Part shown: in pieces, positions 38,843 through 47,910 of the stretch
Layout of the letters: each line of letters starts with the position of its first letter
Position numbering within the stretch: position 1 is the stretch's first letter
Assembly: GCF_003943515.1 (NCBI RefSeq)
Contig: NZ_RJPT01000007.1
Span: 37,294-101,293, forward strand
DNA length: 64,000 nucleotides
Direction: 5' to 3'
DNA from: Streptococcus cristatus
GTDB lineage: Bacteria > Bacillota > Bacilli > Lactobacillales > Streptococcaceae
Notes under the pieces: model-generated
The model's input: only the letters and a program-made list of their open reading frames with translations
The model's database searches: none
Told to the model about the DNA's origin: nothing
Made by a program: the position numbers and the translations under genes

Positions 38843-39937
38843 ATGACTAAAAAAGCTATTCTAATGATGACCTTTGGATCGCCAGAGGGCTATACTTTTG
38901 AGGATATTGCAGAATTTTTCACGAATATCCGTCGTGGTGTGCGGCCTACTGATCAGGAGATTCAGCACCTTCATGATAATTATCAGCGTATTGGTGGCAG
39001 TCCCCTGCAACGCATCACACGGGCAGAAGTTGAGCTGGTGAAAGAAGCTTTAAAGGGAGAGTATGCTGTCTATTTTGCTAATAAATTTTCTCGCCCCTTT
39101 ATTCCAGATGTTATTAAGCAGATGGAGAATGACGGGATTGAGGAATGTATCTGCTTGATTTTAGAACCGCATTATTCTTTTTACTCTGTCATGGGGTATG
39201 AAAAATTTATTACGAGCCAGACAATTAAATTCCATATTATCAAAGAATGGTATCAGGCTGAGGACTTGCTTCGCTTTTGGGAGGAAGAAATCAGGAAAAT
39301 CTTGCAAACGCAAGTCAAAGATGAAAGTTTTAAGGTCATTTTCTCAGCTCACAGTGTGCCAGTTTTAGCACTTGATTTTGAAGATCCATATATTGATCAG
39401 ATTATTGAAAACTCACAGTTGATTGCACATCGGCTGGGCCTTGCTCCATCTGAGTATACCAATACCTGGCAGAGCGAAAGCGATATTGGATTGCCGTGGA
39501 TCAAGCCAGATGTTTTAGAATATCTCCGAGATCAAACGAACCATCCGCAACATTATATCTTTGTCCCAATCAGTTTCATCAGCGAACATATCGAGGTGCT
39601 GTTTGATAATGACGTGGAGTGTCAGGAATTGTGCCAAGAACTCGGTGTCGCTTATCATCGTCCACCAATGCCTAACATAGACTCCCGTTTGATCGCTGCA
39701 TTATTAGCGACTATTCGTCAGCATGAAACAGAAGAGCTTCGATACATGCATCCAGAAGAAACAACCTTTGACGAATTGGCCCCTTCAGAAGAAAGTAATC
39801 AAATCTTAAGCGAAACGGAAGAACTTCAAATGCCTGAATTTGTCAAAAAGTTGATAGAGAAAAAGGGCAGAGAAAATGTCAAAATGCCTTATTTCATAAA
39901 GAAAATGTTAGAAAAAAGAGCGCGAGAAACAAAGTAA
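38843..39937 (+). CDS. hemH: Ferrochelatase (coproporphyrin ferrochelatase type)
   Basis: 364 aa. The N-terminus [14 protein letters not shown], the IRRGVRP stretch, the metal-site His in [10 protein letters not shown] (about residue 174) and the later [13 protein letters not shown] motif all fit the ferrochelatase family. The family inserts Fe2+ into (copro)porphyrin. Streptococci lack a full haem pathway, so this is an isolated enzyme. It may act on imported porphyrin or remove iron or zinc from tetrapyrroles; that is inference. The C-terminal about 50 residues (charged, ending KRARETK) extend past the usual core. It is monocistronic with its own promoter. Confidence 0.88.
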   Translation: MTKKAILMMTFGSPEGYTFEDIAEFFTNIRRGVRPTDQEIQHLHDNYQRIGGSPLQRITRAEVELVKEALKGEYAVYFANKFSRPFIPDVIKQMENDGIEECICLILEPHYSFYSVMGYEKFITSQTIKFHIIKEWYQAEDLLRFWEEEIRKILQTQVKDESFKVIFSAHSVPVLALDFEDPYIDQIIENSQLIAHRLGLAPSEYTNTWQSESDIGLPWIKPDVLEYLRDQTNHPQHYIFVPISFISEHIEVLFDNDVECQELCQELGVAYHRPPMPNIDSRLIAALLATIRQHETEELRYMHPEETTFDELAPSEESNQILSETEELQMPEFVKKLIEKKGRENVKMPYFIKKMLEKRARETK

Positions 39938-40051
39938 GTCTATAGCCTAGAAATAAACATTTGTAACGAGCAATGATCATGAATTGTTAGGAAAGTGCAT
40001 GTTCTAGGAAATTGAAAAATTTCTATTGAAAAGATAGGGTTTTGGAGAAAT

Positions 40052-41887
40052 ATGTCTACAAACAAGCTAATCCAATCCAAGCTGGAACTGTTGCCGACCA
40101 GTCCTGGCTGTTACATTCACAAGGATAAAAATGGAGCCATTATCTATGTCGGCAAAGCCAAGAATCTGCGCAATCGGGTCCGTTCTTATTTCCGTGGCAA
40201 CCATGATACCAAGACGGAAGCGCTGGTTTCCGAGATTGAGGATTTTGAGTTTATTGTTACTGAGTCTAATATTGAGGCTCTCCTCCTAGAAATCAATCTA
40301 ATCAAGGAAAATAAGCCCAAGTACAATATCATGCTCAAGGACGATAAGTCCTATCCTTTTATTAAGATTACCAACGAGATTTATCCGCGTCTAATTATCA
40401 CGCGCCAAGTCAAAAAGGACGGTGGACTTTATTTTGGTCCATATCCAGATGTTGGTGCGGCCAATGAAATCAAGCGCCTGCTCGATCGCATTTTTACATT
40501 CAAAAAATGTACCAATCCACCTGCAAAAGTCTGTTTTTATTATCACTTGGGGCAATGCGAAGCCCATACGATTTGCAAGCGGGATAGCCAGTATTTCAAG
40601 AATATGGCTCAGGAAGTGTCGGACTTTCTCAAGGGTCAGGACGACAAGATTATTGATGAGCTACGTGATAAGATGAATAAAACAGCTGCAGCCATGGAGT
40701 TTGAACGGGCGGCTGAATACCGCGACCTGATTCAGGCTATTGGCACCTTGCGCACCAAGCAGAGGGTCATGGCTAAAGATTTGCAGAATCGTGATGTCTT
40801 TGGCTATTATGTGGACAAGGGTTGGATGTGCGTGCAGGTCTTCTTTGTGCGCCAGGGTAAGCTGATTGAGCGTGATGTCAATCTTTTCCCTTATTACAAT
40901 GATCCCGACGAAGATTTCCTGACCTATATTGGCCAGTTTTACCAAGAAAAATCCCATCTCAAGCCCAATGAAATCTTGATTCCAGCAGACATTGATGAAG
41001 AAGCTGTCCGGGCCGTTGTGGATACCAAAGTAGTCAAGCCTCAGCGAGGCGAGAAGAAGCAGTTGGTCAATCTGGCTATTAAGAATGCTCGGGTCAGCCT
41101 CCAGCAAAAATTTGACCTTTTGGAGAAATCCGTTGAGAAAACGCAGGGCGCTATAGAAAATTTAGGGAAGCTCCTCAATATTCCGACACCCGTTCGGATT
41201 GAGTCTTTCGATAACTCCAATATCATGGGGACCAGTCCCGTATCGGCTATGGTCGTCTTTGTCAATGGTAAACCTAGCAAGAAGGATTACCGCAAATATA
41301 AGATCAAGACCGTGGTAGGGCCAGACGACTACGCCAGTATGCGAGAAGTTATCAAGCGTCGCTATAGTCGGGTGATACGTGACGGGCTGACGCCACCAGA
41401 TCTGATTGTCATTGACGGTGGACAAGGCCAGGTCAATATCGCTAAAGACGTTATCCAGAACCAGTTGGGGCTTGATATTCCTATCGCTGGACTTCAAAAA
41501 AATGACAAGCACCAGACCCATGAATTGCTCTTTGGTGATCCTCTTCGAGTCGTAGAACTGTCCCGTAATTCGCAGGAATTTTTCCTCCTCCAACGCATCC
41601 AAGATGAGGTTCACCGCTTTGCTATTACCTTCCACCGCCAGCTTCGATCTAAGAATTCTTTCTCATCGCAACTTGATGGTATCGAAGGTTTGGGGCCAAA
41701 ACGTAAGCAAAATCTCATGAAGCATTTCAAATCACTGACCAAGATTAAAGAAGCCAGTGTCGATGAAATCGTCGAAGTGGGCGTACCGCGAGCGGTGGCA
41801 GAAGCTGTGCAGGCAAAACTCAATCAAACAGAGCCATCCCGACCTTTGTTAGAAGTGGCGGAGCCCTTAGCAGAATTGGATAGTTAA
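40052..41887 (+). CDS. uvrC: Excinuclease ABC subunit C
   Basis: 611 aa, normal length. The N-terminal GIY-YIG nuclease reads [20 protein letters not shown] and makes the 3' incision. A Cys-rich region (CTNPPAKVC) and a UVR motif ([15 protein letters not shown], for UvrB binding) follow. The RNase H-like endonuclease ([19 protein letters not shown] and VIDGGQGQ) makes the 5' incision, and a C-terminal helix-hairpin-helix pair binds DNA. It completes nucleotide-excision repair with UvrA and UvrB, encoded elsewhere. Confidence 0.97.
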   Translation: MSTNKLIQSKLELLPTSPGCYIHKDKNGAIIYVGKAKNLRNRVRSYFRGNHDTKTEALVSEIEDFEFIVTESNIEALLLEINLIKENKPKYNIMLKDDKSYPFIKITNEIYPRLIITRQVKKDGGLYFGPYPDVGAANEIKRLLDRIFTFKKCTNPPAKVCFYYHLGQCEAHTICKRDSQYFKNMAQEVSDFLKGQDDKIIDELRDKMNKTAAAMEFERAAEYRDLIQAIGTLRTKQRVMAKDLQNRDVFGYYVDKGWMCVQVFFVRQGKLIERDVNLFPYYNDPDEDFLTYIGQFYQEKSHLKPNEILIPADIDEEAVRAVVDTKVVKPQRGEKKQLVNLAIKNARVSLQQKFDLLEKSVEKTQGAIENLGKLLNIPTPVRIESFDNSNIMGTSPVSAMVVFVNGKPSKKDYRKYKIKTVVGPDDYASMREVIKRRYSRVIRDGLTPPDLIVIDGGQGQVNIAKDVIQNQLGLDIPIAGLQKNDKHQTHELLFGDPLRVVELSRNSQEFFLLQRIQDEVHRFAITFHRQLRSKNSFSSQLDGIEGLGPKRKQNLMKHFKSLTKIKEASVDEIVEVGVPRAVAEAVQAKLNQTEPSRPLLEVAEPLAELDS

Positions 41888-41897
41888 TATATAAACT

Positions 41898-41921
41898 AAG
41901 ACCGTGAAAACGGTCTTTTGT
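41898..41921 (+). terminator. Terminator after uvrC
   Basis: AAGACCGT pairs with ACGGTCTT around GAAA, followed by TT. Confidence 0.8.
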
Positions 41922-41962
41922 AGTATAATAGGAAAGAAGTGAACCAGAATGGAGAGTCAATT

Positions 41963-42110
41963 ATGATTTCTTTAGAAAAGTCAAATCAGTCTGAAGTTGA
42001 AAAAATTTGCTTTCTTGCGTAAAGATTTTATGAAATAGGATGATTACATGACACAATTTGAAGATAAATTTATGGAAGTTTAGGTCAGTATGGTTTCGTT
42101 GACACTGGAA
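41963..42110 (+). pseudogene. Decayed short gene remnant of unknown family
   Basis: The 322-bp gap between uvrC and the nitroreductase gene contains broken coding-like sequence on the plus strand. An ATG opens MISLEKSNQSEVEKICF and meets a stop. A second ATG after GATGATTAC opens MTQFEDKFMEV and meets another stop, and a third piece (VSMVSLTLE) follows. Amino-acid composition suggests a former small acidic protein, possibly of the kind found as immunity or accessory proteins, but I cannot assign a family. A minus-strand frame over the same stretch has no ribosome site or recognisable motif. Confidence 0.4.
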
Positions 42111-42208
42111 TAGAAAAATAAGGCTATACAACTTCATGAAAAACCTCTGCAAGCTCTTTCAATTTGTGGTAAAATAAGAGTAACAGAAATTAGAAAAGGA
42201 AACCAATT

Positions 42209-42814
42209 ATGAAATTTCTTGAATTAAACAAAAAGCGTCATGCGACTAAGCATTTCAATGACAAACCGGTAGATCCTAAGGATGTCCGTACAGCTATTGA
42301 GATTGCGACCTTGGCACCAAGTGCTCATAATAGTCAGCCTTGGAAGTTCGTGGTGGTGCGTGAGCGAAACGAAGCCCTATCGGGCATTGCTTTTGGCTCC
42401 AACCAAGATCAAATCAAGGGAGCTCCAGTGACAATTGCCCTCTTTACAGATACGGATTTGGCTAAGCGGGCACGCAAGATCGCGCGTGTCGCTGGGGTAA
42501 GAAATTTTTCTGATGAACAGCTTCAATTTTATATGCAAAATTTGCCAGCTGAGTTTGCTCGCTATAATGACCAACAAAAGAGTGATTATTTGGCCCTTAA
42601 TGCTGGCTTAGTAGCTATGAACCTTGTTTTGGCCTTGACTGACCAAGGTATTGGCTCAAATATCATCCTAGGCTTTGATAAATCAAAAGTCAACGAAGTT
42701 TTGGAGATTGATGAGCGTTTCCGTCCGGAACTCTTGATTACCGTTGGTTATACAGACGACAAGCTAGAACCTAGCTATCGTTTACCAGTTGACGAGATTA
42801 TCGAAAAGCGTTAA
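42209..42814 (+). CDS. Nitroreductase-family flavoprotein
   Basis: 201 aa. The N-terminus FLELNKKRHATKHFNDKPV and the FMN-binding TLAPSAHNSQPWKFVVV motif are typical, as is LALTDQGIGSNIILG in the second half. Such enzymes use NAD(P)H and FMN to reduce nitro compounds, quinones or flavins; the physiological substrate is unknown. GAAAAGGAAACC precedes the ATG and a TAAAAT-type -10 lies near 42170. It stands alone between the decayed gene and pepV. Confidence 0.88.
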   Translation: MKFLELNKKRHATKHFNDKPVDPKDVRTAIEIATLAPSAHNSQPWKFVVVRERNEALSGIAFGSNQDQIKGAPVTIALFTDTDLAKRARKIARVAGVRNFSDEQLQFYMQNLPAEFARYNDQQKSDYLALNAGLVAMNLVLALTDQGIGSNIILGFDKSKVNEVLEIDERFRPELLITVGYTDDKLEPSYRLPVDEIIEKR

Positions 42815-42889
42815 TAAAGTAAAAAATAGAAATCGCGATTTAATTTTTAAAACATACTTTAAATCGAAGTGTTTTATAGAGGTGAGAAA

Positions 42890-44290
42890 ATGACAATTGA
42901 TTTTAAAGCAGAAGTTGAAAAACGTAGAGAAGCTCTGTTGGCAGACTTGTTCTGCCTTTTAGAAATTAATTCAGAGCGGGATGATTCTAAGGCAGACAAG
43001 GAGCATCCTTTTGGACCTGGTCCTGTAAAGGCCTTGCATAAGTTCTTGGAAATTGCTGAACGTGATGGTTACCCGACTCAAAATGTGGACAATTATGCTG
43101 GTCACTTTACTTTTGGTCAAGGAGAAGAAGAACTGGGTATCTTTGCCCATATGGATGTGGTACCTGCTGGAAGTGGTTGGGATACAGACCCTTATACACC
43201 GACGATTAAGGATGGCCGTCTCTATGCTCGTGGTTCTAGTGATGACAAGGGACCAACTATGGCATGTTACTACGGTTTGAAAATCATCAAAGAATTGGGC
43301 TTGCCGGTTTCTAAGCGCGTGCGCTTTGTGGTGGGGACAGATGAAGAGTCTGGCTGGAAAGACATGGAGTATTACTTTGCTCATGTAGGCCTGCCTGAGC
43401 CTGATTTCGGCTTCTCACCAGATGCTGAGTTCCCGATTATCAATGGTGAAAAAGGTAATATCACAGAGTACTTGCATTTTGCTGGTGAAAATGCTGGCGC
43501 AGCACGCCTGCATAGCTTTACTGGCGGCTTGCGGGAAAACATGGTTCCTGAGTCTGGTACAGCTGTCTTGTCAGGTTATTTGCCAAATCTAGTTGATAAA
43601 TTGGAGCAGTTTGCTAAGGAAAATGGGCTGGACTTTACTTATGAAGAATTAGCTAATGGCCAAGTCACTGTGACCATTATCGGTAAGTCTGCGCACGGTG
43701 CTTCTCCTCAGTCTGGTGTCAATGGTGCAACCTATTTAGCCAAATTCCTAACGCAGTTTGACTTTGCTGGCCCTGCTAAGGATTATCTAGATGTGGCTGG
43801 AAATATTCTCCTAAATGACCATGAGGGTAAGAACTTGAAGATTGCTCATGTGGATGAGAAGATGGGAGCTCTGTCAATGAATGCGGGCGTTTTCCGTTTT
43901 GACGAAAACAAGGCCGACAATACAATTGCCCTCAATATTCGCTATCCTAAGGGAACTAGTCCAGAAGCCATTCAAAATGTTTTAGAACAGTTGCCGGTGA
44001 CTAAAGTGACCTTGTCTGAGCATGGACATACTCCTCACTATGTACCGATGGAAGATCCGTTGGTGCAGACCTTGCTAGCTGTTTATGAAAAACAAACTGG
44101 ACTGAAGGGTCATGAGCAAGTTATCGGTGGTGGTACCTTTGGACGCCTCTTGAAACGTGGTGTTGCTTATGGTGCGATGTTCCCAGACTATATCGATACT
44201 ATGCACCAAGCCAATGAATTTATCGATGTGGAAGATCTCTTTCGCGCGGCTGCCATTTATGCTGAAGCCATTTACGAATTGATCAAATAA
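42890..44290 (+). CDS. pepV: Dipeptidase PepV (M20A metallopeptidase)
   Basis: 466 aa from ATG 42890 with AGAGGTG upstream; the in-frame ATG at 42869 has no such site. Di-zinc site residues are visible: HMDVVPAG, the Asp of SSDDKGP, the catalytic Glu pair in [10 protein letters not shown], Asp in FSPDAEFP, and a late His near TMHQANEF. The lid domain lies between (about 190-380). PepV cleaves dipeptides and some tripeptides in the cytoplasm at the end of peptide use. It would act on peptides imported with binding proteins such as that at 54399. Confidence 0.93.
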   Translation: MTIDFKAEVEKRREALLADLFCLLEINSERDDSKADKEHPFGPGPVKALHKFLEIAERDGYPTQNVDNYAGHFTFGQGEEELGIFAHMDVVPAGSGWDTDPYTPTIKDGRLYARGSSDDKGPTMACYYGLKIIKELGLPVSKRVRFVVGTDEESGWKDMEYYFAHVGLPEPDFGFSPDAEFPIINGEKGNITEYLHFAGENAGAARLHSFTGGLRENMVPESGTAVLSGYLPNLVDKLEQFAKENGLDFTYEELANGQVTVTIIGKSAHGASPQSGVNGATYLAKFLTQFDFAGPAKDYLDVAGNILLNDHEGKNLKIAHVDEKMGALSMNAGVFRFDENKADNTIALNIRYPKGTSPEAIQNVLEQLPVTKVTLSEHGHTPHYVPMEDPLVQTLLAVYEKQTGLKGHEQVIGGGTFGRLLKRGVAYGAMFPDYIDTMHQANEFIDVEDLFRAAAIYAEAIYELIK

Positions 44291-44294
44291 AATA

Positions 44295-44333
44295 AGAACT
44301 CATTTGGCTATGCCAGGTGAGTTTCTTTTCAAG
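44295..44333 (+). terminator. Terminator-like hairpin after pepV
   Basis: GAACTCATTTGGC pairs with GCCAGGTGAGTTTC using G-U pairs and one bulge, followed by TTTTC. It ends just before the ribosome site of the next gene, so it may leave partial read-through. Confidence 0.65.
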
Positions 44334-44342
44334 GGAGGAAAT

Positions 44343-44930
44343 ATGATGCAGACAATAGAAGATATTACCAAGGCCATTATAGCAGACCCACAGAATAAAG
44401 CTTTTACAGAACAGGGGATCACCCCACTCTTTGCGGCGCCTAAGAATGCTCGGATTAATATTGTCGGTCAAGCGCCGGGCTTGAAAACCCAGCAGGCAGG
44501 GCTTTACTGGAAGGACAAGAGTGGTGACCGACTGAGAGAGTGGCTGGGTGTTGATGAGGAAACTTTCTATCAGTCTGGATATTTTGCGGTTCTGCCCATG
44601 GATTTTTATTTCCCCGGGCATGGTAAGTCTGGAGATTTACCGCCTCGTAAAGGCTTTGCTGAGAAATGGCATCAGCCGATTTTAGAGCTCCTACCAGATA
44701 TTGAGTTGACTATCTTGATTGGCCAGTATGCTCAGAAATATTATCTGCATCAAAAAGGTACGGTCAAGCTGACCGAGACGGTCCAGCATTATCAAGACTA
44801 CCTACCCGACTTTTTTCCCTTGGTACATCCATCGCCCCGCAACCAAATCTGGATGGCGAAAAATCCTTGGTTTGTGGCAGAAGTGGTGCCAGAATTGCAA
44901 GCATTGGTACAAAAGATTATTCATCAATAA
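44343..44930 (+). CDS. Uracil-DNA glycosylase-family protein
   Basis: 195 aa from ATG 44343 (a second ATG follows at 44346), with AAGGGAGG directly upstream. The motif INIVGQAPGLKTQQAG and the later LVHPSPRN correspond to the two active-site motifs (GxAPG and HPSPRN) of the family-4/5-like UDG superfamily. Small streptococcal members are annotated only as UDG-family proteins; true uracil excision is unproven for them. It is 12 bases from the prolyl-tRNA editing gene, so cotranscribed. Confidence 0.82.
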   Translation: MMQTIEDITKAIIADPQNKAFTEQGITPLFAAPKNARINIVGQAPGLKTQQAGLYWKDKSGDRLREWLGVDEETFYQSGYFAVLPMDFYFPGHGKSGDLPPRKGFAEKWHQPILELLPDIELTILIGQYAQKYYLHQKGTVKLTETVQHYQDYLPDFFPLVHPSPRNQIWMAKNPWFVAEVVPELQALVQKIIHQ

Positions 44931-44942
44931 AGGAGGGAAGCT

Positions 44943-45431
44943 ATGGATGCTTATCAACAAGTAGCTAACAAGTTGCAAGAGTTGGGGATTACCTTTGATG
45001 TAGTGGAGCACCCACCTGTATTTACGACAGAGCAGGCAGATAGCTATATTGAAGGAATGGAAGGAGTCCGGACTAAGTCCATGTTTTTGACCAATAAAAA
45101 GAAAACTCAATATTATCTGCTGATTATGGATGACCAAAAGAGTCTAGATATGGACTTGTTTAAAGACTTGGTCTCAGCCAATCGTATTCGTATGGCTTCA
45201 GCTGATTCTCTCTTTGAAAAAATGGAATTGCCACCAGGAACGGTATCGCCCTTCGGGCTTCTGAATAATCCAGAGCGAGACATTCAGGTCTATTTTGATA
45301 AGGACATTGTATCAGAGGATATCATGACTTTCCATCCCAATACCAATGAAAAGACGATTTTTTTCGCCACCCAAGATCTTTTTAAGTTCTTGACTCATCT
45401 GGGCTATGATTATCAAATTTTGGAACTTTGA
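44943..45431 (+). CDS. Prolyl-tRNA editing protein (YbaK/ProX family, PrdX-like)
   Basis: 162 aa. The fold signature is VEHPPVFTTEQA near the N-terminus, the lysine in RTKSMFLTNKKK, and PFGLLNNPERDI. These free-standing editors hydrolyse mischarged Ala-tRNA(Pro) and complement prolyl-tRNA synthetases that lack the internal editing domain. An AAAGGAGG site precedes the ATG; the gene shares a transcript with the UDG-family gene and ends at a terminator. Confidence 0.88.
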   Translation: MDAYQQVANKLQELGITFDVVEHPPVFTTEQADSYIEGMEGVRTKSMFLTNKKKTQYYLLIMDDQKSLDMDLFKDLVSANRIRMASADSLFEKMELPPGTVSPFGLLNNPERDIQVYFDKDIVSEDIMTFHPNTNEKTIFFATQDLFKFLTHLGYDYQILEL

Positions 45432-45442
45432 TTTTTAAAAAT

Positions 45443-45475
45443 GCTGTGGGTTTTCTTGACCTCACAGTTTTTTTG
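45443..45475 (+). terminator. Terminator after the prolyl-tRNA editing gene
   Basis: CTGTG (with flanking pairs) pairs with CACAG around a loop of about 15 bases, followed by seven T. Confidence 0.8.
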
Positions 45476-45587
45476 TTCCAAGATTTAGAGAAAGCTTAAT
45501 AATTTTTCTAAAATAGTAATAGAAGGCTGGCAATAGAAAAGAGCCTGAGTGATATTCAGGCTTTCTTGGATAGATTGAATAGAGTTT

Positions 45588-46007
45588 TTAGTTGGATGCT
45601 TGAGTGCTGGACTCTGTTGTTGTATGCTGGTCTTGGCTTGTCGAACTGCTGTCAGTGGAAGTAGTTGTATGGCTCGTATTCGTTTCTGCGCTTGAGGAGC
45701 TTGAGGATGTTTCGGTCTCAGTAGCAGATGAAGTTTCTGTTGGAGTCGAGCTGACCGAAGTTGACTCTTTTTCTACTTCTTTGATAATGGTAGTAGTCGT
45801 TGTCGAGTTGCCTGTATCAGTTTTTGATTTTGAGTCATTGTTGTTCATAAGGTTCATGATGGTAAAGCAAGCAATGACGATTGAAAGAAGACTGGCAATT
45901 GTAGCAATAGTCTTTTGTAGGGCAGAAAAGCCAGTTTTAATATGCTGACTAGTCGGTTTTCGATTTGAATTGCTGTTATTTTTTTCTTTGCGAGAATAGT
46001 TTTCCAT
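45588..46007 (-). CDS. Single-pass membrane protein with Ser/Thr-rich tail (DUF6556-like)
   Basis: 139 aa. A basic, Asn/Ser-rich cytoplasmic N-terminus (about 1-32) is followed by one membrane helix (about 33-53, ASLLSIVIACFTIMNLM). The outer tail is almost wholly Ser, Thr and Glu (about 65-139). It resembles the streptococcal DUF6556 group. The tail would suit O-glycosylation or a flexible wall-spanning spacer, but no function is known. On the minus strand GGAGCG precedes the ATG and TATAAT lies at 46043-46038. The plus strand also reads openly because of the repetitive codons; that frame is an artefact. Confidence 0.72.
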   Translation of the reverse strand: MENYSRKEKNNSNSNRKPTSQHIKTGFSALQKTIATIASLLSIVIACFTIMNLMNNNDSKSKTDTGNSTTTTTIIKEVEKESTSVSSTPTETSSATETETSSSSSSAETNTSHTTTSTDSSSTSQDQHTTTESSTQASN

Positions 46008-46115
46008 GTAAAAGTCGCTCCTTTTCGTTCTTAATTTATTATACGTCTTTTATTTAGAAAAGTCTTCCAAAAATTTGAAAATTTCAAATGAAAACGTACA
46101 CAAAATATAAATAAC

Positions 46116-46157
46116 AACAGCTCTAAAAGGCGGAGAGATAAGCCTCTTAGAGCTGTT
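46116..46157 (-). terminator. Former ppdK terminator, probably bidirectional
   Basis: AACAGCTCTAA pairs with TTAGAGCTGTT, extended by AGGC/GCCT, immediately beyond the stop of the ppdK remnant on the minus strand. Confidence 0.75.
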
Positions 46158-46164
46158 CGTTTTA

Positions 46165-46530
46165 TCAAAATGTTAGAGCTGTTTTGGTGTCAGAGTCAAG
46201 GGCAGCTTGGGCCACAGCTAGCCGAGCTGCTGGGACTCGATAAGGGGAGCAGGAGACATAAGTGACTCCGATTTCTTGTAAGAAAGGAATGGAAACTGGA
46301 TCACCGCCAACTTCGCCACAAACTCCGATGGACAAGGTTGGATCTACTTGGCGAGCTTTTTCAATGGCCAATTTCATCAATTGGCCGACACCATCTTGGT
46401 CAAGGCTTTGGAAGGGATCCTGGGTGAGCAACTTTTTCTCTTTATAGTCGTTGAGGAATTTTCCGATATCATCCCTTGAAAAGCCAAAAGTCATCTGGGT
46501 CAAGTCATTGGTTCCAAAGCTGAAGAAGTC
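46165..46530 (-). pseudogene. ppdK: C-terminal remnant of pyruvate, phosphate dikinase
   Basis: About 122 codons on the minus strand from the junction to the stop. The PEP/pyruvate-binding TIM-barrel end is clear: [20 protein letters not shown], then the catalytic-cysteine region [11 protein letters not shown] and [18 protein letters not shown]. Full PPDK is about 870 aa, so about 750 residues (ATP-grasp, phosphohistidine and most of the barrel) are gone. The homology stops at about 46519-46530, where the neighbouring plus-strand remnant begins. The remnant cannot be active. Confidence 0.88.
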
Positions 46531-46644
46531 TTTAGAAAATATCAAACGGAGGTCATCAATATTACAGATAAATCAATTGAAGAGACAGCTTTCCTGATTG
46601 AAGATTATTTAAAAAAGTTAGATATGATTGGCGAGGCGAAGTAA
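46519..46644 (+). pseudogene. C-terminal remnant of the PPDK regulatory kinase/phosphatase (DUF299)
   Basis: 42 codons on the plus strand reading AEEVFRKY, then [14 protein letters not shown] and a helical end to the TAA at 46642. The AE-x-F...V-I-x-(V/I)-T...SIEETA pattern is the C-terminal end of the PPDK/PEP-synthase regulatory protein family (usually about 270 aa). The rest is missing. It runs divergently from the ppdK remnant and shares the bases of the junction with it. A strong terminator follows. Confidence 0.75.
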
Positions 46645-46653
46645 TCGTCTTCA

Positions 46654-46697
46654 GGGCCAGTTCCTAAATTTATCAGGTAGGAACTGCGCCCTTTTCT
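46654..46697 (+). terminator. Terminator after the regulatory-gene remnant
   Basis: GGGC-AGTTCCTA pairs with TAGGAACT-GCCC with one bulge per arm, followed by TTTTC. Confidence 0.8.
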
Positions 46698-46716
46698 TGT
46701 TCCTAGGCTCGTTTCG

Positions 46717-46725
46717 TGTTACAAT
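46717..46725 (+). promoter_or_regulatory. Extended -10 promoter of the cysteine desulfurase-thiI operon
   Basis: TGTTACAAT about 40 bp upstream of the ATG, just after the terminator. Confidence 0.6.
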
Positions 46726-46764
46726 AGGAGTATTGATTTTTACTGATAAATACAGAGGAAAAAG

Positions 46765-47907
46765 ATGATTTATTTAGATAATTCAGCGACAACCAAGCCT
46801 TATCCAGAGGCGCTGGCCACTTATACAGAAGTGGCTTCTAAAATCTGGGGCAATCCTTCTAGCTTGCATAGTTTAGGCAGTCAAGCGACCCGTCTCTTAG
46901 AGGCCTCTCGCCGTCAAATAGCAGAACTTTTAGGCAAGTCTTCATCGGAGATTTTTTTTACGTCTGGAGGGACAGAAGGGGACAACTGGGTACTTAAGGG
47001 AGTTGCTTTTGAAAAGATTCCTTTTGGCAAACACATCATTGTATCTAACATTGAGCATCCAGCGGTTAAAGAATCAGCTCTCTGGTTGCAGAGTCAGGGA
47101 TTTGAAGTCGATTTTGCACCAGTCGATAAGTCTGGTTTTGTTGATGTAGAGAAGCTAGCGGAGCTGATTCGACCAGACACCACCCTGATCTCGATCATGG
47201 CAGTCAATAATGAAATCGGCAGTATTCAGCCCATTCAGAAGATATCTGAACTGCTAGCAGATAAGCCAACTATTTCCTTTCATGTAGACGCTGTACAGGC
47301 TGTTACGAAGATTACGACAGCTGCTTATCTAACGGATCGTGTGGATTTTGCGACTTTTTCCAGTCATAAATTTCACGGTCTTCGCGGTGTGGGATTTGTC
47401 TATATCAAGTCTGGCAAGAAAATCAGTCCCCTCTTGACTGGTGGCGGCCAGGAGTCGGACAAGCGCTCAACAACGGAGAATTTAGCAGGTATTGCAGCGA
47501 CAGCTAAAGCTCTGCGTCTGTCCATGGAAAAGCAAGAAGTATTTGCCCAGCGGACGGCTCAGATGAAGAAGATTCTCCTTGAAGAGCTGCAGAAGTATCC
47601 AGATGTGATGATTTTCTCAGACATGGAAGATTTTGCGCCTCATATCCTGACCTTTGGTATCAAGGGGGTCCGTGGGGAAGTTGTCGTCCATGCTTTTGAA
47701 GACTACGAGATCTACATCTCGACGACCAGCGCTTGCTCTTCCAAGGCCGGCAAGCCAGCGGGAACGCTAATCGCTATGGGAGTCGAAAAGTCTCTCGCTC
47801 AGACCGCTGTCCGTATCAGTTTAGATGTTGACAACGATATGAGCCAGATGGAGCAGTTTTTGACGACTTTTAAAATTATTTACGAAAAAACCAGAAAAGT
47901 AAGGTAA
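46765..47907 (+). CDS. Cysteine desulfurase (NifS/IscS-like) paired with ThiI
   Basis: 380 aa PLP enzyme. The N-terminus IYLDNSATTKPYP, the PLP-lysine region TFSSHKFHGLRGVGF (Lys about 204) and the catalytic-Cys loop TSACSSKAGKPAG are all present. It moves sulfur from cysteine to a protein persulfide. The thiI gene starts 3 bases after its stop. In Firmicutes this pair supplies sulfur for 4-thiouridine in tRNA, and the dedicated desulfurase is often called NifZ or IscS2. It is unlikely to be the main SUF Fe-S donor. Confidence 0.92.
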   Translation: MIYLDNSATTKPYPEALATYTEVASKIWGNPSSLHSLGSQATRLLEASRRQIAELLGKSSSEIFFTSGGTEGDNWVLKGVAFEKIPFGKHIIVSNIEHPAVKESALWLQSQGFEVDFAPVDKSGFVDVEKLAELIRPDTTLISIMAVNNEIGSIQPIQKISELLADKPTISFHVDAVQAVTKITTAAYLTDRVDFATFSSHKFHGLRGVGFVYIKSGKKISPLLTGGGQESDKRSTTENLAGIAATAKALRLSMEKQEVFAQRTAQMKKILLEELQKYPDVMIFSDMEDFAPHILTFGIKGVRGEVVVHAFEDYEIYISTTSACSSKAGKPAGTLIAMGVEKSLAQTAVRISLDVDNDMSQMEQFLTTFKIIYEKTRKVR

Positions 47908-47910
47908 ACA

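Noticed and set aside
45604..45948. Plus-strand open frame opposite the Ser/Thr-rich membrane protein
   Set aside because: It arises from the repetitive Ser/Thr codons of the real minus-strand gene; its product is an implausible Val/Glu/Ser repeat without a ribosome site.
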